Of a stretch of DNA of 64,000 nt, positions 1 to 10,322 are shown in pieces. The position numbers were made by a program, and so were the translations under genes. Source of the DNA: Notospermus geniculatus (Eukaryota > Nemertea > Pilidiophora > Heteronemertea > Lineidae); the NCBI GenBank assembly GCA_002633025.1, contig NMRB01001291.1, positions 11,469 to 75,468 of the forward strand, in the 5' to 3' direction. The notes beneath the pieces are model-generated. The model was given only the letters and a program-made list of their open reading frames with translations, was not told the origin of the DNA and made no database searches. Position 1 is the first letter of the stretch, and each line of letters starts with the position of its first letter.

Positions 1-2406
1 AAAATCGGGGGGGGGGGGATCTCAATTTGTTTACATTATGTCTCAACCCCCAGTGGCAGAAATCAGGATGAAGGGGTCTTACTGTCTCAATGCAGGGCCT
101 GACCTGAACTTAGTTTGTGAAGTTTGTGGAAAATTGACTTTACGGTGACCGTAAGAGGACATGAAGATAAATGGTTCCGTTTACATTTTAAAGATGGCGA
201 CTCTGTTGTTCGCGGTGTCGGTGATGAATTTCAACAAGGTGATGTTACTTGCTGATGGAATGTCCAATTATGCAAGATTTCCGAGTAAAAAATTCTGAAC
301 CCCGCTACTTTAATGTCCATAGGTTGATGCATCTCTGACTGTGTTTGATCGGAATGTTGAGATGAGCGGACATTGCCGAAGTTTGACCGAATGTCAGTAC
401 TCCCTTTCCCGAACTACCCTGACAAACGAAAACTTCCGAAGATTGCCGAAAATTGACTTGAATTTGACCGGTAAGCGTAAAGTGAAATAGATCAGTTATC
501 TCTCCTCGATACTAATGATGACGGAGAGTCCATAGAAGTCAACCATTATTTGATTTTTGTGTATCAGCTCATCGATATTTTCTGATTTACCGATAAATAA
601 TATTATTTTGACAAGCTCTTGATTGAATTCAAATCAAATTACTTGACACTGTATTCAACTCGATCAGAATCTACAGGGTGTCTCTTAGCTGTTAAGAATT
701 CGTAACATTCCAGGAGCTATTGTGCGTCAACCAATGAACAATAGTTTAATATAATATCATGACTTCATTGTTCACATTACATTGTGTTATTTTGGACTTT
801 TGGGACGTGCCACCCCACCAAATTGAATACTTTCGGTGACAGAAAAATTTCTAGAGGGGCATGTCACCAACAAATTACTTGTAAGACAAAGAAAGACTGG
901 ACATAAACAAAGAAAATGTAAATAAACAATGATTTTCGTGGCCCACGAAAATACCCGTGATACATTATCTTTAAGAGGACGCTACGAATGGTCAACGCTA
1001 AGTATGCTTTGCGATTAAGGTCCATGATTTTGTATAAACAAACCGGACGTTTTGAATAACTGGACATCACGTGATATTCCACACTACAGTCTTTACATTC
1101 GTTCATTGTTAATCATATCAAAAGGCCATCATAATCATGGCCATCGTACAAAACATTCCAACACAGCATCTTGCCTTTAGCTTACCATCTTGATATCGGC
1201 ATAAAAAGCCACCCAAGACGCGTAGGCCTAGCTATTGTAGAAACACCAATGGTTGCTTAGCAACCCTCCAAGGGGCCAGCCCGCTATCGCCCGTCGCATT
1301 CTTTGTGGGTTGAAACTCTTAAAGGAGTTGACAACATGATTTCAACTCTGTCTCGTCCGTGGGAGAAGAATTGAAACATACACAGTCTAGGCCTACAGAA
1401 GATGGCGGCTACCTCTGGATTATGACTTTGTTGTATACAGTATGACGTCACTAAGATTTAAATGTACCACTTCCCGGGAAATTCTGACCCTTTCTTGATG
1501 ACCCCTTTGCGCCTTTAAGAAGGGATGTTTTCGCTGTTGGAATATCTCGCTTCTGTGTCGATCTGAGCGAAGAAAAAGGCCAATGCAGCGTCTTCAAAAG
1601 ACAGGTAGGCCTAGCGCCACGAATGTCACATCCATTGTAGAACAAATGGGTGATTATGCGCAGGAGAAGACCGGAAACCTGGGACGCTTCTACTTCAGAT
1701 CTGTACAGCATTGCCTAGTGCATTTGTATTGTAAAATTCAAGTAAAAGAATTTAGTAGTCTTATGACCCGCTCTCAGGGAAGGTCACCAGCTGGCTTACG
1801 AAACGAACAACGACAAGTATGCAATGATTCGTAATGGTAAATCTTCTTTACTGAATGCAAAACCCTGGGAACCAATCAAATTGCTTGTTACTCAGTTACG
1901 TTTATTCTGATTGGCCGAAGAGAAGGCCAGGGTTAGGGGTGGCAATATAGAATTAAATCGAGAATATATGACCATGATTTTGCGTCCGACAGCCCTAGAG
2001 GGAAATCGCTCACTTCTGTTTCATAGCATTTCCAACAAATGTCGGGAAACAATGAGAAACGTGAACTCTGGATGCGAACCTACAGCGTCAGGGGTGAGAG
2101 TGTTGTTACTTGCACCGCACCACTCCAACCAACCGGAGTGTCGATCTCGGAGAGGAAGCGTCCTGCCCGACTCGACGGCGATCCTCCACAGACTGTCAAG
2201 AGTAATAAAAGATTTATAAGGTAATCATCGGCTTATTATGCTGAGCCCACAGGTAGGGGCCTCTCAGGGGGAGAAACCACTCTCGTTTAAATTGGAAGTA
2301 ATCTTCTTGTCATGAGCCACTTAGTGGTCACGTGATTGGAGGAATTAAACGACATTCTTGTCATTTGAATAGTTCCCGCATTCAACGCTCTGTGGCGTTG
2401 CTTGGT

Positions 2407-2902
2407 CCAGTGGAAACATATGTTTAAACATATTTTTATTCCAGACATACAGGAATAGGGTTTGGACCAAAAGTTCCTACTGAACTTACAAACGTCCTTA
2501 CCATATGCCAGTTACAAGCAATCTGAATAAAGATACATTGTTTTGCTATACATATTAGAACAAAAATGGACAGATGAACAGCGTGCAGCAGTGAAATGAG
2601 ACATTCGCGAGTCAGCCACGAGTTGAGCAGTAATAGCTTGATAAGGTTTTAATAAAATAGCAATGTTACCATGATTACAGGAAAATTTAAATATGAAAGG
2701 TTGAGAGCCCAACTATTGGCGAAAACGTTTTGTATCACGGATGTATCTATGCACGGCAACAACAATCAAACGATTTTCCTCCAAAGTAAGGTTAATATTG
2801 CCGTGCAATAATACATCCAGTGAGAGGTCCTGTAACCACTGCAAGTCCTGCCTCAATAATCGACGTTGGCCATCATAACGAGAACACTCGAAGAAGAAAA
2901 AA
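2407..2902 (-). mobile_element. 5'-truncated LINE insertion, C-terminal end of ORF2 plus 3' UTR
   Basis: On the minus strand, 2902-2713 encodes the end of a non-LTR retrotransposon ORF2. It reads FFFFECSRYDGQRRLL, then SLDVLLHGNINLTLEENR, then AVHRYIRDTKRF and a stop at 2713-2715. The pattern of aromatic-E-C, YD.QR, L..LL.GN.NL and a final Y(I)(K/R)DT.RF is typical of the LINE C-terminus downstream of reverse transcriptase. The remaining 300 bases to about 2407 would be 3' UTR, with an AATAAA-like word near its end. The whole segment is missing from D1 copy B (10199-10222), which gives the empty site. It is non-autonomous and dead. Confidence 0.72.
2713..2902 (-). pseudogene. LINE ORF2 C-terminal fragment
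   Basis: About 62 residues of a retrotransposon polyprotein tail, open to its natural stop. Only the region downstream of reverse transcriptase is present; no catalytic residues remain. Upstream of 2902 the frame continues into flanking D1 sequence and is not part of the element. This fits 5' truncation during target-primed reverse transcription. The exact clade cannot be assigned from this short tail. Confidence 0.65.
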
Positions 2903-2938
2903 TGGAAGTTGAGACACGAGGCGAATGAGGGACCCACA

Positions 2939-3012
2939 GAACAGAACTACCGCCACTGGGAGGCGCTGTGAGCGGTTGGCTCTTTTTTCGACGTCTCGTC
3001 CGTGTTGCACTG
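2939..3012 (+). repeat. GGCGCTG-type MITE, partial (left end only)
   Basis: The end sequence CCGCCACTGGGAGGCGCTGTG followed by GAGCGGTTGG and CGACGTCTCGTCCGTG matches the full copies at 20496-20660 and 57828-58022. The right inverted end is absent. The same partial copy lies in D1 copy B at 10240-10322, so the truncation predates the duplication or divergence of the two blocks. Confidence 0.6.
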
Positions 3013-3021
3013 CGTCAAGGT

Positions 3022-3030
3022 CTATAAAAG
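3022..3030 (+). promoter_or_regulatory. TATA-box-like CTATAAAAG in a small hairpin
   Basis: CTATAAAAG is an ideal TATA box and sits in a short palindrome, GGTCTATAAAAGACC. The word is kept in D1 copy B at 10326-10334, although the palindrome is disrupted there. No open frame or known gene begins within the following kilobase, so promoter activity is only a possibility. Confidence 0.25.
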
Positions 3031-4088
3031 ACCACTTTATGTCTGATCCAGCAGCGCCACAGTTAGAAACTGGCAGATTGTGGAACTAAACTGCTCTAGG
3101 GAATCAGCGCCACCATCGGCAACTGCAGGAATGAGAAAATGAACTGCACATCGTCCAAATCTCGCCGAAGGCCAGAACCTATCCCCTCAGCAATCACCGG
3201 GGCGATCACTCCGTATCGAATGGCCGTAATAGGTGCTCAAATGAATTGCAACGCGCTGCCCGGGACGTCGATTATATTTTGAAATTTAATAATCCCGAAT
3301 GATTAGGACCAAATTGACGCCACTTAATCCAAATTCGGTTGTTAGGCAGCCGACGGTTGCTTGGCGACGAGAAACAAATCACAACGGCCCAGAACCGAAG
3401 ATTGTGGGCAGGTCGGTGGGTTTTCTTTCAGATAACCAGTTGGTGGTTGTACGTGAAGCCACATGACAGACCGCCATGCAAGTGGACACACTCCAGGCAT
3501 ACGCCTGTATCTCGTACGCATGCGCATTGCGCGAGAAAAGACAACAACCTCGTCCTCGTGAATCTGTCCACAGAATGTTTAAGACCAATAGGGGTGCTGC
3601 ATTTGACGTCAGCATCTTTGAAGGGCAAAGATTGGATTAACCATTCTAAAATGGGTGTCAGAAATCGATTCGGGAAGAAACGGCTCTTTTTGTAATCCCT
3701 AATTTGAATTTGAATTGATAAGCTTAGTTGGATATTGAACTGTGTCGGTCCAAACAAGTAACACGACATAAATTCTCTTCTCGCTGTACGAACGACGCAA
3801 ATTTAGAATATTTTTCAGATAGTCCAGATCAAAGCCCCGTCTTCTCTACCGCCACCACATCATAACCCCTTTATCCCGCGTTAACATGGCCTTATTTCCC
3901 TCGGAGATCCTCTGGCCATTCGGGTCAAAATGTCACCACACCAAACAAGCCATCGGGCAGTCGACCTGATCCTGAAAATCCGTTATTATCAAACATTGTG
4001 TTATTCTTATCGCGAGGGGCGCGTCTCAACACCAAACTCGTGATTACTTTTGCCTCACGCTACCTTTTATGTAGGTTAGTTACTTCGA

Positions 4089-4134
4089 GATCTCACCGCT
4101 AGGGGTATAATGTACAACTCCTAGCGGTGAGATC
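4089..4134. repeat. Short inverted repeat, arms GATCTCACCGCTAGG
   Basis: Fifteen-base perfect arms separated by about 16 bases. The same structure occurs in D1 copy B at 11399-11444, where one arm carries a G for A change that leaves a wobble pair. It may be a tiny mobile hairpin or a regulatory stem; its function is unknown. Confidence 0.5.
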
Positions 4135-4312
4135 GGAAACCAATCTGGCACAAAATGCAGCAGGTCAATTTATACACAGTTTGCGAAATTAGCTGCCGCC
4201 ATTTTAATTTGTGCTTTTGCCATAGGTTGGGCTTTTTCAAAGGGATTTTGCACTGTCAGAGGCTTTCAAAGAAAGAAAGTTCATACAGTAAGCACTTAGA
4301 ACTGCATAAAGA

Positions 4313-4700
4313 CACCCTGGTGCAAAAAATCGAAACGTGGCCGCCGTTTATTTAAGCCATTGATCAAATCTTCCACGCTGTAGTAGTCCAGCAATGGCTC
4401 ATCTTGTGGCAAGCAAGCCCGAGTTGTTTTTGCTGGCTTCATTGGTTGCCGTATGTCTGACACAGCGACCTCGTAAAAACATCGTCGTGCTGGGAAAGGC
4501 ACCGCCCAACTGTGCGGAAAGGAAATTTCCACTAAAGCAACCTTTACACGACCGGGAATACGGCTTGTGTCTATAGGTTTAGCCAAACGAACGACAAACT
4601 TGCTGGTTGTGTTTTGGGGGAAACCAGGGGCGACTGGTGTGTTCGACGGGCAAACTACGTAACCAACGTCTGTCACATTGTTCGGGTCCACATCTGCCAT
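4313..4700 (-). pseudogene. Polinton/Maverick minor capsid (penton-like) protein, N-terminal fragment
   Basis: On the minus strand a frame starts at ATG 4700-4698 (MADVDPNN). It contains LAKPIDTSRIPGRVKVALVE, then ISFPHSW, and later YYSVEDLINGLNK. This is the recognisable N-terminal signature of Polinton/Maverick and adintovirus-like single jelly-roll penton proteins: a strand ending in LPKPI, then a VALVEI.YP.(S/T)W strand, then a segment like YYSV..L...LN. The known role is the vertex capsomer of the virion predicted for these giant DNA transposons. Only about 130 residues remain. The frame then runs into D1 copy A at about 4313 and stops at 4296, so the gene is truncated at the block boundary. 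An open extension upstream of 4700 has no family similarity that I recognise. No polymerase, integrase, protease or ATPase gene is visible nearby, so this is a relic. Confidence 0.68.
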
Positions 4701-4841
4701 CTTGCGAAAGAGAAAGCGAACGATCCAAAATATATGCCATTCACATAGGTCATTTTCACGTCTAAAACTGGTGACTCTTAGTTGGAATTCTGGCGCAGTT
4801 GGTGCAAAAACTTCATTGGTGTAGGGCAGACTTAAAAACAA

Positions 4842-6450
4842 ACTTCAGTAATATTTGCTTGTCACCATAATGCTTAACAACGTATTGCTTCAACGAACAC
4901 AGAAATATAGCCACCTTTTTCACGACTTGCGCATAACACTCCTTCTTTGGTGAAAGCCTATGATTTCACAGTCAAAACAGCAACAATACGTTCCTCAAAG
5001 TTTCTTTTTTCTTGTCAGAGCGTATTTCTCTGAACCTACTTTCGAAACAAACCGACACAACACCGACTGCAACAACACACTGAAGGGAAGAAAAAGAGGT
5101 GAGCACAGAAAACAGCCACTTCCTTCACGAATTTGTTCGCGCGTTAAACAAATTTTGTTATATTTTTTCTCCAATGATGTTCCTTCTAATCCCTATTTTT
5201 CATCTCTGGCTCATTTTGTCTAGGCCTTTACCTTTTTGGCAACCTCAAAATGTGCTTTGATTTGGCTTTGGTAAAGTTGGTAGAACTTTTATTATCATCA
5301 CCGGCACCCCGTGCTACCAAATCCCCCAGCTCCCCGGGAAGTATTTCTTGGCACTGCAACTTCCCTAAACTCAACAGCACAGCATGGCATGATGAGCAAT
5401 TGTGCAATTCTTTCCCCTCTAAGCCCTGGTTATGGTAATGTAAATAACCGCGCGATCGAAGAGTGAATCGGGCAAAACCGGTATGAAAATAATGGTCACT
5501 ACGTGAACCAATGATTGCAATCCAGCAAAACAGTAGGCATAAACGCCGCAGGCAAGGTTAAAACCGAACAGGTGCTAACGCTTCGCCTCTTATTTTTCAG
5601 AACTTCGTCTAACATCAAATTCAGGTGCATGAAGTGGCCTTTGCTTCACGCAACGGCGGATCAGAACATCGATTCAACAAAGGAAATAGCCTGCGTCTGC
5701 CAGCTACGTCTTGCTATTTGTGTTGTGCCTACTGCGACCGGGCAAGGCAAAAACAGACTTAACATTACCAATTTTATCGCCGACCAGGCCCAGTGGACGT
5801 CAGGTATTCGCCGAACGAGCGGTTACGCAGTTTTACGATACAAAGATTTCACTGTAACCTTTTCTCGCAAATTGTATGTGACTGTTTATTTCCGTGCGAA
5901 TCATGCATACTGGTTAACCACCATTGGTCAGCAGCGATTAGCCCAATTTCTGAACTCGAATTTGTTGAGACCATTTTGTCTTCGCAGGCCCATTTTCCAG
6001 TCTTCATTTTTTCTCCGCAAAATTCAAGGCCGTCTTTTTAGCTTTTCTTCCTACGCCTACGCGAGAATATTGCCATTTTTAAAAGCACCCCTCAACGCTG
6101 TCGTTTTTGCGCTGCGTAGTTTTTGCAAAAATTCAGCTTTCAGTGGCCACATCACAGTAAAAGTTGGTCCAACAGAGCAAACGTACCAGGTAAGCCGTGG
6201 TCTAAATTTTCGCTCTGATCAAGGCAAAGCAATTATTCGGGTTTTTAACAACCCACAACAAAAGGCAACGTTTCTTGCGCCAAATTTTACCCAACCTTGA
6301 TGTGGCTCTGACTCTTTTCTTTGAATTTTGTTTTCGAAGTGGCTATTTATCAAGCCCGGCTCGCTGAACAGTACGCACAATTGGGCTTAAACGTCGAGCT
6401 GGCCGTATTTCCGGAACCAGGTGACAAATATTCAACTACTGTCTTCAGTG
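4842..6450. other. Rest of the D1 spacer: unrecognised open frames
   Basis: This stretch between the two D1 copies may be more Polinton-derived DNA. The plus strand is open for 261 codons at 5515-6300 (F-, R- and A-rich, with no motif I can place). The minus strand carries an open stretch over about 5450-5230 containing LHNCSSCHAVLLSLGKLQC. I recognise neither. Codon statistics were not computed, and either could be chance or a decayed transposon gene. Confidence 0.3.
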
Positions 6451-6454
6451 TGTT

Positions 6455-6540
6455 GATTGGCACATTGCAAAGATGTTGGGCTTACACCCCTGAGGTCGAG
6501 GGTTCGATTCCCGTGTGGTCGCGATGTTTTTTTTCATTTT
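6455..6540 (+). other. tRNA-like Pol III B-box sequence with T-run
   Basis: GAGGGTTCGATTCCCGTG contains a perfect Pol III B-box core (GGTTCGATTCC), followed within 25 bases by a run of eight T. The upstream part has no good cloverleaf or A-box. It is probably a decayed tRNA or tRNA-derived SINE head, not a functional tRNA. Confidence 0.35.
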
Positions 6541-8885
6541 TTTTCATTTTTTGTTTTCCTTTTCTTAGAAAATTATTTTGACTTTTCCAAATTTATACAA
6601 AGAACAACTGGTTAATTACTTTTTTCTTAGTGGTGACAATGATAAAATCGTCTACAGAATCGTTGCATCATCCTGGGCACACCCTGGTGTTCGGGGACTC
6701 GCCGGCAGATTCTGACCCACAAACCACAGCGGATTAATCTTCAGACTGACGAAAACCGAGAGTCTGAAGCCAGGCATGCGACCACAGTATCTAAGATTTG
6801 GGTCATCACGCAGAAACAAGGGTTGAAAAAAGGATAAATTGGCTTCGGAGACCCCCATGTTGCGAGCAATGAAACACCACCTACTTATACAAAATGGGGG
6901 GGGGGGTAATCTCAATTTGTCTACATTCTCAACCCCCAGTGGCAGAAATCAGGATGAAGGGGTCTTACTGTCTCAATGCAGGGCCTGACCTGAACCTAGT
7001 TTGTGAAGTTTGTGGAAAATTGACTTTACGGTGACCGTAAGAGGACATGAAGATAAATGGTTCCGTTTACATTTAAAAGATGGCGACTCTGTTGTTCGCA
7101 GTGTCGGTGATGAATTTCAACAAGGTGATGTTACTTGCTGATGGAATGTCCAATTATGCAAGATTTCCGAATAAAAAATTCTGAACCCCGCTACTTTAAT
7201 GTCCATAGGTTGATGCATCTCTGACTGTGTTTGATCGGAGTCTTGAGATGAGCGGACATTGACGAAGTTTGACCAAATGTCAGAGTCCCCCTTTCCGGAG
7301 ATTCCCGAACTACCCTGACAAACGAAAACTTCCGAAGATTGCCGAAAATTGACTTGAATTTGACCGGTAAGCGTGAAGTGAAATAGATCAGTTATCTCTC
7401 CTCGATATTAATGATGACGGACAGTCCATAGAAGTCAACCATTATTTGATTTTTGTGTATCAGTTCATCGATATTTTCTGATTTACCGATAGATAATATT
7501 ATTTTGACAAGCTCTTGATTGAATTCAAATCAAATTACTTGACACTGAATTCAACTCGATCAGAATCTACAGGGTGTCTCTTAGCACGTTAAGAATTCCT
7601 AACATTCCAGGAGCTATTGTGTGTCAACCACTGAACATAATAATATATCATGACTTCATTGTTTACATTCAATGTTTGTAAACATTGATGTTTACATTGT
7701 GTTATTTTGGAGTTTTGGGACATGCCAACCCACCAATAATTGAATACATTGTACTTTCGGTGACAGAAAAATTTCTAGAGGGGCATGTCACCAACAAATT
7801 ACTTGTAAGACAAAGAAAGACTGGACATAAACAAAGAAAATGTAAATAAACAATGATTTTCGTGGCCCGCGAAAATACCCGTGATACATTATCTTTAAGA
7901 GGATGCTACGAATGGGCAACGCTAAGTATGATTTGCGATTAAGGTCCATGATTTTGTATAAACAAACCGGACGTTTTGAATAACTGGACATCACATGAAA
8001 TTCCACACTACAGTCTTTACATTCTTTCATTGTTAATCATATCAAAAGGCCATCATAATCATGGCCATCGTACAAAACATTCCAACACAGCATCTTGCCT
8101 TTAGCTTACCATCTTGATATTGGCTTAAAAAGCCACCCAAGACGCGTAGGCCTAGCTATTGTAGAAACACCAATGGTTGCTTAGCAACCCTCCAAGGGGC
8201 CGGCCCGCTATCGCCTGCCGTATTCTTTGTGGGTTGCAACTCTTAAAGGAGTCAACAACATATGATTTCAACTCTGCCGTCGGAGGAAGAACTGAAACAT
8301 ACACAAACTAGGCCTACATAAGATGGCGGCTACCTCAGGATTATGACTTTGTTGTAATAAGTATGACGTCACTAAGATTTAAATGGACCCCTTCCAGGGA
8401 AATTCTGACCCTTTCTTGATAACCCCTTTGCGCCTTTAAGAAGGGATGTTTTCGCTATTGGAATATCTCGCTTCTGTGTACATCTGAGCGAGAAAAAGGC
8501 CAATACAGCGTCTTCAAAGGACAGGTAGGCCTAGGACAGGTAGGCCTAGCGCCACGAACGTCGCATCAATGAGGAACCTGCACAACAAGCTCTGCCAATA
8601 GGGGGCCCTGCAGGCAAGTGGCCCTTGGTTGCAATGAGAAATCCTTTTGCCAAGTCAATAATTATTGAATATTTCATCCCTGAATTACTCTGCACGGGAA
8701 AACAGCACCAGAAATGTAATTTTATTGGTCTTTAATTCTATTTTGATGAGTTTTATGAAGAAAATCAACAAAATTCATTTTTTAACTGAAAATGCATTGC
8801 ACATGACAATGACATCAAAGAAAGAAATAGCACTAAAATTGACACACAACGTGATAATATACAGGAAGTCAACTTCCAGATTTTG

Positions 8886-8931
8886 CAAATTTTCGACCCC
8901 AACCGGGGTCTTCTTCAGGCTGGCACTTAAC
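8886..8931 (-). repeat. Dispersed stem-loop segment GAAGACCCCGGTTGGGGTC
   Basis: On the minus strand a segment reads GCCTGAAGAAGACCCC, GGTT loop, GGGGTCGAAAATTTGC. It forms a perfect six-pair stem and is repeated at 26287-26335, with a degenerate inverted partner at 26345-26384. The order CTGA-x-GA, stem, GAAA resembles a hammerhead core, but there is one extra A before the stem and no clear cleavage site. Confidence 0.5.
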
Positions 8932-8955
8932 AGTACAAGACTCTGTACTCTGCAC

Positions 8956-9334
8956 ATGACAATGACAATGACAATGACAATTCTTTATTCTCTCCAAGAA
9001 AAACCCTATTAAGGGTATTAGAGGTTACATGGGTGTATTTCTAACAGACGGCATCAAGCTCAGGATTTGTTTACATAATTTTGCAACATTACATAAACTT
9101 TTACGAGAACTGGCATTCATAAGACGATGGAATGTTTCAACATGAAAACACTGGGGCAAATTTTTGATGTTTGGAAATAATTGTGACACCCCCGCAGAAC
9201 TTGTAGTCCGTTACATATCGTAAAATAATGAAGTTCATCATTTGTTCCAAAGGAGCCACATAAATGACAAGTGGTTTCATCGATTTCGCGTTCATACATT
9301 CTGGCATTTGTTATCGGGATATTAAAGTGACATG
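8956..9334 (-). mobile_element. LINE 3' end: ORF2 C-terminus with CCHC motif, UTR and (TTGTCA)n tail
   Basis: Minus strand. The frame reads HFNIPITNARMYEREIDETT, then CHLCGSFGTNDELHYFTIC and ...NYFQTSKICPSVFMLKHSI, stopping at 9117. C-x2-C-x8-DE-x-H-x3-C is the zinc-knuckle found near the C-terminus of CR1/L2/Jockey-like ORF2 proteins. The 3' UTR runs to about 8980 and ends in a hexanucleotide tail, seen on the plus strand as repeated TGACAA at 8956-8982. Such microsatellite tails are typical of these LINE clades. The copy is 5' truncated with no reverse-transcriptase domain. Confidence 0.72.
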
Positions 9335-10239
9335 ACCTTTTTGTACTGGTGCTGCCATCTGGATTTTTAGTCGTGCAGGTTCCTCATTGGACAACAAATG
9401 GGTGATTATGCGCAGGAGAAGACTGGGAGCCTAGGACGCTGGGCCATATGAATGAAGACGAGCAAATGCTTTTACTTCAGAATGTACAGCATTGCCCAGT
9501 CCGTTTGTATTGCAAAATTCAAGTAACAACATTTACTTGTCTTTATTCATATGGCCAGCTGTCAGGGAAGGTCACCAGCTGGGTTACAAAACGAGCAACG
9601 ACGACAAGTGTGCAAGGATTCGTAATGGTACCTCTTCTTTCGGGAATACAGGTGCTAATGGCGAATGAAAAAACTTGGGAACCAATCAAATTACTTGTTA
9701 CTCATTTACGATTATTCTGATTGGCTGAGGAGAAGGCCAGGTCTAGGGATGGCATTATATCATTAAATCGAGAATATATGACCATGATTTTGCGTCGGAC
9801 AGCCCAAGAGGGAAACCGCTCACTTCCGTTTCACAGCATTTCCAACAAATGTCTGGAAACAATGAGAACGTGAAGTGTGGATGCGAACCTACAGCGTCAG
9901 GGGTGAGAGTGTCGTTACTTGCACCGCACCACTCCAGCGGGAGTGTCGATCTCGGAGAGGAAGCGTCCTGCCCGACTCGACGGCGATCCTCCACAGACTG
10001 TCAAGAGTAATAAAAGATTTATAAGGTAATCATCGGCTTATTATGCTGAGCCCACAGGTAGGGGCCTCTCAGGGGCAGAAATCACTCTCGTTTAAATTGG
10101 AAGTAATCTTCTTGTCAGAAGCCACTTAGTGGTCACGTGATTGGAGGAATAAAATGACATTCTTGTCATTTGAATAGTTCTAGCCTTCACCGCTGTGTGG
10201 CGTTGCTTGGTATTATGGAAGTTGAGGCACGAATGAGGG

Positions 10240-10322
10240 GCCTACAGAACTACCGCCACTAGGAGGCGCTGTGAGCGGTTGGACCGTTTTTCGACGTCGC
10301 GGTCCGTGTTGCGCTGCGTCAA
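10240..10322 (+). repeat. GGCGCTG-type MITE, partial (D1 copy B)
   Basis: Same left-end fragment as at 2939-3012, beginning near GAATGAGG and CTACAGAACTACCGCCAC and continuing through the GAGCGG and CGACGTC words. The right end is missing. The allele or paralogue in copy A is equally truncated. Confidence 0.6.

Larger units (their letters stand above)
1..4313. repeat. Duplicated non-coding block D1, copy A (left edge cut by window)
   Basis: Matches about 6891-11616 base for base over long stretches with scattered substitutions, starting at the poly-G tract and ending at the shared words AGCACTTAGAACTGCATAAAGA. After that the two copies diverge completely. No convincing gene lies inside; open frames are short and not conserved between the copies. 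This copy has a LINE tail at about 2407-2902 that copy B lacks, and lacks the insertion that copy B has at 8567-9390. It is either a segmental duplication or two alleles placed in series. Confidence 0.9.
8567..9390. mobile_element. Composite insertion bounded by inverted TCAATGAGGAACCTGCAC ends
   Basis: Present only in D1 copy B; the empty site is near 1634-1645 in copy A. Left end TCAATGAGGAACCTGCAC, right end GTGCAGGTTCCTCATTG, inverted relative to each other. Inside are a LINE tail on the minus strand (8956-9334) and a repeat segment (8808-8931) shared with 12793-12865 and 26280-26335. It looks like a DNA-transposon shell that later received a LINE insertion, or a nest of both. The TCAATGAGG ends resemble the outer ends of the GGCGCTG-type MITEs elsewhere in the window. 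Confidence 0.6.

Noticed and set aside
8886-8931. Active hammerhead ribozyme
   Set aside because: Extra A between the CTGANGA core and stem II, and no recognisable cleavage site or stems I and III; kept only as a motif of interest.
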